This document shows positions 16,945 to 25,800 of a stretch of DNA of 64,000 bases, piece after piece. Under the pieces are notes generated by a model that was not told the origin of the DNA, made no database searches, and saw only the letters and a list, made by a program, of their open reading frames with translations. The stretch covers positions 1 through 64,000 of the forward strand of contig DATJZY010000052.1 of the NCBI GenBank assembly GCA_035577985.1, in the 5' to 3' direction. Each line of letters begins with the position of its first letter. The stretch's first letter is position 1. A program made the position numbers and the translations under genes. This DNA is from Candidatus Eisenbacteria bacterium. Lineage in GTDB: Bacteria; Desulfobacterota; Binatia; DP-6.

Positions 16945-17706
16945 CTACGGGACGCGCCGGATCGCGACGCTCACGAAGAACACGGCGGCCGCGACGACGA
17001 CGATCAGGGGACCGGTGGGACGGCCGAGCCAGCTCGCGATCGTGTCGCCCGCGACGGTCGCAAACACCGCCGCCGCGACGGCGATCGCCAACATGCCCCG
17101 GAGGCTGCGCGCGAGGTACTTCGCGGTGGCCGCCGGGATGATGATGAGCGAGCCCATCAGCAAGACGCCCAGATACCGGAGGCCCAGCGCGATCGTGAGG
17201 GCAAAGGCGAAGAGGTAGAGGAGATCCAGGCGGCGGACATCGACTCCCGCGGTGCGGGCGATGTCCGGCGAGACGAGCGCGATCAGCAGCCGATTCCTCG
17301 CCGCCAAGATGAAGCACACGACTGCGACGGCCCCAGCAAGGCCGGTCAGGAGCTCGAGCTGCGTCAGCGAGCCGCTGGAGCCGAGCAACGCGTCGATGAG
17401 CTCGTCGCCCGAAGCGAGCAGGCTGCCGGCCGCGAGCGCCGTCGAGAAGACGACGCCGATCAGCGTCTCCGTCGCGATCCGCGTCCGGTTCTCGAGACCC
17501 CAGATGAGGACCGCCCCGACGACCAGGGCCGCCGCCGCGCCGAACGCCGGATGGATGCCGAACGCGAGGGCGAGGCCGATTCCCGGCAGTGCGACGTGCG
17601 AGATCGCATCGGAGGCGAGCGTCATCCGGCGCATCACCGCGAAGCTGCCCACGAGCCCGGCGGCGATCGCCATCGCGATCGACAGCACCAGCGCGCTAGC
17701 CGGCAT
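16945..17706 (-). CDS. Zinc/manganese-type ABC transporter permease
   Basis: 253-residue integral membrane protein with about eight hydrophobic segments. It belongs to the ABC-3 permease family (ZnuB, MntB): it begins LVGSFAVMRRMTLASDAISH, contains RNRLLIALVSPDIARTAGV and has GVLLMGSLIIIPAATA. The start overlaps the ATPase stop by eleven bases. No substrate-binding protein gene is seen, so the metal is not settled; zinc or manganese is most likely. A degraded copy of part of this gene lies near 34.6 kb. Confidence 0.85.
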   Translation of the reverse strand: MPASALVLSIAMAIAAGLVGSFAVMRRMTLASDAISHVALPGIGLALAFGIHPAFGAAAALVVGAVLIWGLENRTRIATETLIGVVFSTALAAGSLLASGDELIDALLGSSGSLTQLELLTGLAGAVAVVCFILAARNRLLIALVSPDIARTAGVDVRRLDLLYLFAFALTIALGLRYLGVLLMGSLIIIPAATAKYLARSLRGMLAIAVAAAVFATVAGDTIASWLGRPTGPLIVVVAAAVFFVSVAIRRVP

Positions 17707-18397
17707 CGTCGTGCGTGTGGAACTTCACCGGAACGCCGTACATCTCGGCGATCTTCTCGGGCGTCAGCACGTCACGCGGGGCGCCGACGCAAGGACGTCC
17801 GCGTCCCAGGCAGAGGACGCTCGTCGCGTGCCGATAGACGACGCTCAGGTCGTGCGAGATGAGCATCAGCGTCAGGCCCTGGCGCTCCTGGAGCCGTCGC
17901 ATCGTGGCGTAGACGCGCTCCTCGCCGGGCTCGTCCACACCGGCGGTCGGCTCGTCGAAGAGCAGCACGGTTGGCCGCCCGATGAGCGCGAACGCGAGAA
18001 GGAGCCGCTGGAACTGCCCGCCCGAGAGCGTGCCGATCGGACGCGCCGCCATCGCGACCGGCAGACCCACCAACTCGAGAACGTGCGGGATCGCGTCGCC
18101 GCGAGCCGACGCCAGCGCGAGCTTCGCCTGCAGGAAGTCCAGGCCGGTCAACGGCAGGTCCCGCTCGATGTCGAGCTTCTGGGGCACGTAGCCGAGCCGT
18201 GTCCCGGGAGTCCATTCGATCGTGCCCTCGTACGGCAGCGCGCCGACGAGCGCGCGAAACAGGACCGTCTTGCCCGATCCGTTCGGCCCGATCACCGCCA
18301 GCGCGCTCCCTTCCGGGACCGTGAAGCTCAGATCGTCGACGACGCGCGCGGCGCCGAATCCAATGGAGAGATGGTCGACGCGCAGCACGACCCCCAC
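17696..18397 (-). CDS. Zinc/manganese-type ABC transporter ATPase
   Basis: 233-residue ATP-binding subunit. Walker A is GPNGSGKT, the signature is LSGGQFQR and Walker B is VLLFDEPTAGVD, followed by the switch His in LISHDLSVV. The C-terminus HTHDDAG is His-rich, as in several ZnuC-type ATPases. A GTG at 18397 (or 18388) is the likely start, because upstream sequence in this frame does not look coding. It is the first gene of the transporter pair and works with the permease at 16945. Confidence 0.8.
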   Translation of the reverse strand: MGVVLRVDHLSIGFGAARVVDDLSFTVPEGSALAVIGPNGSGKTVLFRALVGALPYEGTIEWTPGTRLGYVPQKLDIERDLPLTGLDFLQAKLALASARGDAIPHVLELVGLPVAMAARPIGTLSGGQFQRLLLAFALIGRPTVLLFDEPTAGVDEPGEERVYATMRRLQERQGLTLMLISHDLSVVYRHATSVLCLGRGRPCVGAPRDVLTPEKIAEMYGVPVKFHTHDDAG

Positions 18398-18793
18398 GCC
18401 GACGCTCTTAGCACGGCCGTGGGGAGGGAATCCCGCCGCTGCGCGGCTACAGTCCGGTTGCGCACGGCGGTCAGGAAGGCCGCCATCATGAACCAGTCGC
18501 GCGTGCCGCCGCGCCAATGCGCGCCGAACATCAGGTTGACCTCGCGGTCCTCGCTTCCCCGGGCGACGTCAGGCCGCCCATCTCGTAGCGAAGGTCGCTC
18601 GTTGAGTGACCCGGCACGTCCCCATGAGACTCAAGGAGAGGCCATTCACGCCCGAGACGAGGTACGGCACATCGAAGCATGAGTCTCGCGGCATGACTCG
18701 TTCCCAGGGTTCGGAAGAAAATGGGCATTGACGGCTTCATGCCATGCCCGATACAGGCATGTGAGTTGCTACCCTCTCGCCAGGAGGCTCCGC
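18398..18793. other. Stretch without a recognised gene
   Basis: On the minus strand a short open segment (about 18540-18403) reads MFGAHWRGGTRDWFMMAAFL, which has protein-like composition but no start context and no family that I recognise. It may be another relic. The rest should contain promoters for the divergent transporter and USP genes. The expected substrate-binding protein gene of the transporter is not here. Confidence 0.4.
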
Positions 18794-19876
18794 ATGCCGC
18801 CGACGACTCGTATGGATCCGACCTCTTCGCACGATCGCAAGGGGCCTCGGAGAGCCGGCGTGACCGTTGCGGACGATCCAGCTCCGGCCCCCGAGATCTG
18901 GTGCCGGTGCCGCCGCGTCCTCGCATGTCTCGACGGGTCCGAGCTCGGCGAACGCGTCATTCCGCACGCGTTGGCGCTCGCCAGGGCCTACGATGCCCCG
19001 ATCACGCTGCTGCGTGTGCTCGAATGCCCTCCGTCGGGCGCAGCGCTCTTCGACCCGGTCGAGTGGGAGATGCACCGGAGCGAGGCCCGCGAACGGCTCG
19101 ATCGGCTCGTCGGCGCGCGGCAAGCGGCGTACAAATCGATCGATACCGAGCTCGTCGAGGGGCACGCCGCCGAGGAGATCTGTCTGTGGGCCCGGCATCA
19201 CGACGCCGACGTGACCGTGCTCTCGAGTCACGGCGCGAGCGGGGCGACGCAATGGCGCATCGCCAGCACGGCGCGCAAGCTGGTGGACCGCGTCCCGGGA
19301 TCCTTCATGCTGATTCCCGTCGCCGCCAGGCCCGTATCGGACGCGATCGCTCGCTACCGAAAGATCCTCGTGCCCATGGATGGCTCGCTTCGCGCCGAGA
19401 GCGTGCTTCCCGTCGCGCTTCGCCTCGCCAGCGCCGGCCAGGCGGAGATCATCCTCGGGCACGTGGTGCCGATTCCCGAGCTGACCGAGATCGGCCCGCT
19501 CGACAGCGAAGCGGTCGACCTTCGTGAGCGGCTCGTGGAGCGCAACGAACGCATCGCCAGCGCCTATCTCGATCGCTTGCGGGTACGGCTAGCGGCGAAC
19601 GACGGCACCATTCGCGCCCTGGTCCTGCGCGCCGCCGACGTGCGCTCGCGTCTGGCGCGACTGATCGCCGACGAGAACGTCGATCTGGTCGTCTTGTCGG
19701 CGCACGGACGGAGCGGACGCGCCGACGTGCCATTCGGCAGCAGCGTCGAGTATCTCCTGGCCCACGCCACCGCGCCGCTGCTGGTCCTTCGCGAAGGTCC
19801 GCCACGCGTCCCGGCCCGGCCGCCGGAGGCGACGCCGTGCGACGGGATGCGGCTCCCGAGCCAAGCGAGCCCGTGA
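18794..19876 (+). CDS. Tandem universal stress protein (two UspA domains)
   Basis: 360-residue protein with two UspA domains, about residues 38-175 and 185-335. The first begins VLACLDGSELGERVIPHALA; the second begins ILVPMDGSLRAESVLPVALR and ends with the ATP-binding loop SAHGRSGRADVPFGSS. USP proteins bind ATP or AMP and respond to starvation and stress in the cytoplasm. An AGGAGG ribosome-binding site six bases upstream decides the ATG at 18794. Its end overlaps the start of the glucan synthase gene by 40 bases, so the two are probably cotranscribed. Confidence 0.88.
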   Translation: MPPTTRMDPTSSHDRKGPRRAGVTVADDPAPAPEIWCRCRRVLACLDGSELGERVIPHALALARAYDAPITLLRVLECPPSGAALFDPVEWEMHRSEARERLDRLVGARQAAYKSIDTELVEGHAAEEICLWARHHDADVTVLSSHGASGATQWRIASTARKLVDRVPGSFMLIPVAARPVSDAIARYRKILVPMDGSLRAESVLPVALRLASAGQAEIILGHVVPIPELTEIGPLDSEAVDLRERLVERNERIASAYLDRLRVRLAANDGTIRALVLRAADVRSRLARLIADENVDLVVLSAHGRSGRADVPFGSSVEYLLAHATAPLLVLREGPPRVPARPPEATPCDGMRLPSQASP

Positions 19877-22800
19877 GCGACGCGGCGTCGGAGCCGCACC
19901 CGGGTTCGCTGGCGGCGGCGGCACGCGAGCTCGCCGACCGGCATGCGGTCTCGACCCTTCCAGCAGCGCCGCTCGGGCTGTGGTCGGCGCTGCGTGCCAT
20001 GCCGGATTGGCTCGCGCGAGCGCGCACGGCGCTTGCCGAGCCATCCCCGCAGCTTTCGAAGGCGGCGGAATGGCTGCTCGATAACGACCATCTCGTGGAG
20101 CGGGCCGTCCAGCAGATCGATCACGATCTTCCTGCCGGGTTCTATGCCCGCCTGCCGGGCCTCGCCGGCGGCGAGCAAGCAGGGGTGCCGCGCGTCTATG
20201 CCCTCGCGCGCCGCTTCCTCGAGGTGTCCCAGCTGCAGGTCTCGCTCGCCTCGGCCGTCACGTTCACGAACGCGTACCAGGAGAGCGACCGTTGGCTCTC
20301 GATCGCCGAGCTGTGGGCATTCCCGACGATGCTGCGGCTCGCGTGCCTCGAGCTCCTCGTCTTCGCGCTCGAGCGGCTCGCTCCCGACGTGAGCGCACCA
20401 TGCACCGCGACGCTCGAAGGCACGACGTCTCCCCTGGACGACACCGAGAGCGTGGCACGCGCGATCGCCAATCTGAGCGTCATCGCCTCCATCCCATGGA
20501 AGGACTTCCTCACCCGGACGAGCCGCGTGGAGGCCATTCTTCGGAGCGATCCGGCGGGCACGTATGCAGCGAACGACTTCGAGACCCGCGATCGCTGCCG
20601 AGCGGCGATCGAGCAGCTGGCGCGTCGCGCGGCGCGCTCCGAGCCGGAGGTCGCGGAATGCGCCGTGAACCTCGCACGCCAGGCGCCCAGTACCGGACTG
20701 AAGGCCGCGTATGTGGGCCACTGGTTGATCGGCGAGGGTCGAACGGCCTTCGCGCGCGCCGTCGGCGCGCACCCGACGCGATGGGAATCCATCGTCGACG
20801 GCCTCGCGCGCCATGCGGGCGTGCTCTACGCGATGGCGATCGGCGCCGCGACGGCGACGGCCGTCGTGCTGCCGGTCGGCTGGATGATCTTCCGGGGGAC
20901 ACCGCTCTTCACCGTGGCACTCGCGGCCGCCGTCGCGATTCTGCCAGCATCGGTCTTCGGCATCACGCTCGTCCATTGGATCGTCACGCTGGTCGCCACG
21001 CCGCGCGTGCTGCCGAAGCTCGACATCGAGCGCGGCATTCCCCCCGGGTGCGACACCGCCGTCGTCGTCCCCGCCCTCGTCGGCAGCGTCGCCGAGGCCG
21101 AGCGCCTGCTCGAGCGGCTCGAGGGCCACTATCTCGCGAATCCCGACGAGACGCTTCGGTTCGCGCTGCTGGCCGATCTCGCGGACGCCCCCGAGGAGCG
21201 CATGCCGGGCGACGAGATCGCCATCGACGCCTTGGTGAGCGGCATCCGGCGGCTCAACACCCTCCACGCCGCAGGCCGACGCGGTCCGTTTCACGTGCTC
21301 TGCCGGCCCCGGCGCTTCAATCCGTCCGAGGGCTGCGCGATGGCCTGGGAGCGGAAGCGCGGCAAGCTCGAGGAGTTCGACCGGCTCGTCACGGACGGCG
21401 TGGAGACCGGCTTCACGGTCCGCGAGGGCGACCGCGACGCGTTGCGGTCGATCCGCTTCGTCGTGACCGTCGACGCGGACACGATGCTGCCGCCGGGGTC
21501 GGTCGCACGCCTCGTCGGCACGCTCGCTCACCCGCTCAATCGTGCCGAGTTCGACGAGGCGACGGGTCGCGTGCGCTCGGGATATACGGTCGTCCAGCCG
21601 CGGATCGAGATCTCGCCCGAGAGCGGCACCCGCTCGCGCTTCGCCGAGATCTACTCCGGCGACACGACGATCGACATCTACACGCGCGCGGTGTCGGACG
21701 TGTACCAGGATCTCTTCGGCTCGGGCATCTACGTCGGCAAGGGCATCTACGACGTGCGCGCCTTCCGGCGAAGCCTCGAGGGACGGGTGCCCGAGAACGC
21801 GCTCGCAAGCCACGATCTCTTCGAGGGGATCCACGGACGCGCGGCGCTTGCGAGCGACATCGTTCTCTACGAGGTGTTCCCGGCACGCTACATCGAGTTC
21901 GCCCGCCGCTGGCACCGCTGGGTGCGCGGCGACTGGCAGCTCCTGCCATGGCTCCGGCGTCGGGTGCCCGCGCCGGGCGGGACACGCATTCCGAACCGCC
22001 TGTCGGCCCTCGACCGATGGAAGGTGCTCGACAATCTCCGGCGAAGCCTGATTCCGGCGGCCCTCGTGACGATGCTCGCGGCGGCGTGGCTCGTGCTGCC
22101 GGCTCCCGCGCTCTGGACGGTGCTCGGGCTGGCGGCCCTCGGCGGCTCTCTCGCCACCGATGTCGTCATGGGCATCACGCGCGGGCGGCGGGCACTACGC
22201 GGCACGTTGCGGGAGCTCGGCGATCCCGTCGAGCGCTGGATCCTCGAGGTCGCATTCCTCCCGCACGACGCCGTGATCGCGACCGATGCCATCCTCCGGA
22301 CGCTGTGGCGCCTCGGCGTCACGCGGCGAAACCTTCTCGAGTGGACGTCCGCAGCGCACATGGCGAGCCAGCTCGCCGCCCAGGACGTGCGGGCGGCGTG
22401 GCGCGAGATGTGGGTGGCCTGGGGATTGACGCTTGCGCTCGCGCTCGCCGTGATCGCCGCGCGCCCCGCGGCGCTCGGCTGCGCGATGCCGCTGCTCTTC
22501 CTCTGGCTGGCCTCGCCCGCGATCGCCGAGCACGTGAGCCGCTCGCGCGCGCAACCACGAGAGACGCTCGCCGGCGAGGACCTGGCATTTCTGCGCGGCC
22601 TCGCGCGGCGCACTTGGCTCTACTTCGAGCGCTTCGTCGGTCCCGACGATCACTGGCTGCCACCCGACAACTTCCAGGAGGAGCCGTCCGGAGACGTCGG
22701 GCACCGAACGTCGCCGACGAACATCGGCATGACGCTCGTGTCGACCATCGCCGCGGCCGACCTCGGCTACATCGGCCTGCCGGACCTCGCGGTTCGACTT

Positions 22801-25800
22801 CGCAACACGCTCGTCACGCTCGGACGCCTCGAGCGCTACCGCGGCCATTTCCTCAACTGGTACGAGACGGAGTCGCTCGATCCGCTCGAACCGCGGTACG
22901 TGTCGACCGTCGACAGCGGCAACCTCGCAGCGAGCCTCCTCGCGGTGAAGGAGAGCTGCATCGAATTGGCTCGGGGCCCGGCGCTGCGCGAATCGCTGTG
23001 GCAGGGCCTCGCCGACGTTCTCACTCTGCTGCTCCACTCCCTGGAACGCCTCCGCGAAGGTGGCCGTCCGCTCCGCGAGCGGATCGCACGCCTCCTCGAC
23101 GACGTTCCCGGCGCGCAGCGCGATCCTTTCGCCTGGCAGCGCACGATCGCCCGCATCTGCGACGAGGACTGTCCCGAGATCGCACGGCTGCTCACGGCGG
23201 CGATCGAGCCCGCGGGCGCGCGGGAGGAGAGCCTGCGCGACGTGCGGATCTGGCTCGAGCGGACCCATCATCACGCGCGTGCCATGCAACGCGACATCGT
23301 CACGCTGGCGCCATGGCTGGGACTCACCCAGGCGCCACCGCCCGGCTGCGAGGACGTCGCCCGGCGTCTCGCGCCCCTGCTGCCGCCGGATCTGTCCCTC
23401 GAGGACGCCCCGGATCGTTGTGCCCGGGCGCGCGCGATGCTCGACGCGACGGTCCCGCAGCGCTCGAGCGACGGCGCGGCGCACGACTGGCAGGCGGCCT
23501 TTCGGGACGCCATCGAGCACGGGTTCGCGCACGCCGAGGCGTTGCGCCGATCGCTCCTCGACGCAGCCGCCGAGACCGAGGCGCACGCGCTCGCCATGGA
23601 CTTCTCGCTCCTCTTCGATCCGGAGCAGCGCCTCTTCCACATCGGCTACGCGCTGAGCGCCGATCGCCTCGATCCGAATCACTACGATCTGCTCGCGACC
23701 GAAGCCCGCATCGCGAGCCTGATCGCGATCGCAAAGGGCGACGTGCCGGTCGAGCACTGGTTCCACTTGGGCCGGCCGGTCACGGCAACGCCCGACGGCC
23801 TGGCGCTCCTCTCGTGGGGCGGCTCGATGTTCGAGTACTTGATGCCCCCGCTCCTCCTGCCGAGTGTGCCCGGCACGCTGCTCGGCGCGAGCGAGCGCGC
23901 CGCGGTGGACATGCAGCGCCGGCACGGCGAGCAGCTCGGCGTGCCCTGGGGTGTTTCGGAGTCGGGCTTCGGGTCGCTCGATCCCGAGCGACACTACCGC
24001 TACCGCGCCTTCGGGGTGCCGGGGCTCGGGCTGCGACGCGGACTCGGGCGCGACGTGGTCGTCGCGCCCTATGCCGCGGTGCTGGCGTTGGCGTTTCGTC
24101 CCCGTGCGGTCGTCGCGAACCTGCGCGTCTACGAGGGCCTCGGCCTGCTGGGACCGTATGGCTTCTACGAGGCGGCGGACTTCACGCCGGAGCGCGTGCC
24201 GAAGGGCCGGCGGTTCATCCCCGTGCGCTCGTACATGGTGCACCACCAGGGCATGATTCTCGCCGCCCTCACGAACGCGATCTGTGGCGACACGCTCGTT
24301 CGCCGGTTCGGGACGGACGCCCGCGTACGCGCCGTCACCCTGCTGCTCCACGAACGCATTCCGAAGATCCCGCCGCGGGAGATCGTTCGGATCGAGGAGC
24401 CCATGTTGCCGACACCACGCCACCCGGGCGCCGCGACGCCGCACCCGTGGGTCCCGATCACCCCCGCGCCCTTCCCGCAGGTGCACGCCCTCGGCAACGG
24501 ACGACTCGCCACCTGGATCTCCGACGCCGGCGCGGGCGGCCTGCGGTGGCAGGATCACGCGCTCACGCGTTGGCTTCCGGACGCGACTTGCGACGATCAC
24601 GGCCTCTGGATCTACGTGCGCGACGAGGAGAGCGGCGAGGTCTGGTCCGTCGGCCGCCAGCCGACTGGCGTCGCGGCCGACGAGGCTCGCGTCGTGTTCC
24701 ATGCGCATCTCGTGGAATTCCATCGACGCGATCACGGCGTCGCGATCCGCATGGAGGTCGGCGTCGCACCCGGTGACGACCTCGAGATTCGCCGCATCAC
24801 GCTCGTGAACGAGAGCGACCGTCCCCGCGCGCTCGCGATCACGAGCTACGGCGAGGTCGTGCTCGCGCCTGCGCTCGAGGACGAGCGGCATCCGGCCTTC
24901 AGCAAGCTCTTCGTGCACAGCGAGCATGTGGACGCGCTCGACGGCCTCCTCTTCGTGCGCCGCCCCCGGCATGCCGGGGAGCGGCCGCCCGTCCTGCTCC
25001 ATCGCGTGCTCCTCGATGAACGCGTGCGCGGCCGCGTCGGCTTCGAATCGGATCGCCGGACGTTCCTCGGCCGTCACGGCGATCCGCGGCGCCCCCGCGG
25101 CGTCGTCGACGGTCTGGGAGACGGCGCCGGGTGGACGCTCGATCCGGTCATGGCCCTCCAGGCGCGGGTCCGTCTCGCGCCTCAGGAGCGACGGGACCTC
25201 GCATTCCTCGCGATCGCCTCGGGCTCACGCGACTCGGTATTCGAGATCGCCGAGCGTCACGCCACGCTCGCCTCCCTCGACTGGGCGCTCGGCGATGCCG
25301 CTGCGAACGCGGCACGCGAGACGCAGCGCCTCCAGCTCGAGCCCGAGGTCCTACCATCGCTCGCGCTCCTGGCGTCGCTCCTGCTGCATCCTCACGCGGC
25401 GCGTGCCGCGCCGCCCTCGCTGCGCGCGGCGAACACGCTCGGGCAGCCGCGGCTCTGGGGATTCGGGATCTCCGGCGACCTGCCGCTGCTCGTCCTCCGC
25501 GTGCGCGACCCCGACGACCGAAGCGTGCTTCGCGTGCTGGCGCACGGCCTCCAGCTCTGGCGCCGGCACGGCATCCACGTGGACCTGGTCGTGCTCCGCG
25601 TCGGCATGTCCGGCTACGTCGAGCCGTTTCGCGAAGCGCTCTACGACGTGCTCCGGGAAACGGGTGTCGAGGAGCTCCTCGGCGCCCGCGGCGGCATCCA
25701 TCTGCTCTTCGGTGATCAGATCGGCGAGGAGCAGGAGCGGCTTCTCGAGGCGTCGGCGCGCGTGGTCCTCGACGATGCCGAAGGCTCGCTCGAGCGTCAG

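Noticed and set aside
18403-18540. Minus-strand segment with MFGAHWRGGTRDWFMMAAFL
   Set aside because: Protein-like composition but no start signal, no neighbouring continuation and no known family; mentioned only as a stretch without gene.
22195-25077. Long open frame (about 960 codons) antisense to the glucan synthase, and similar ones at 25351-28650 (-), 19564-21915 (-) and 39348-41606 (+)
   Set aside because: They mirror the codon pattern of a real gene on the other strand, have Arg/Ala/Glu-rich composition and no domain pattern; long antisense frames are expected in GC-rich DNA.
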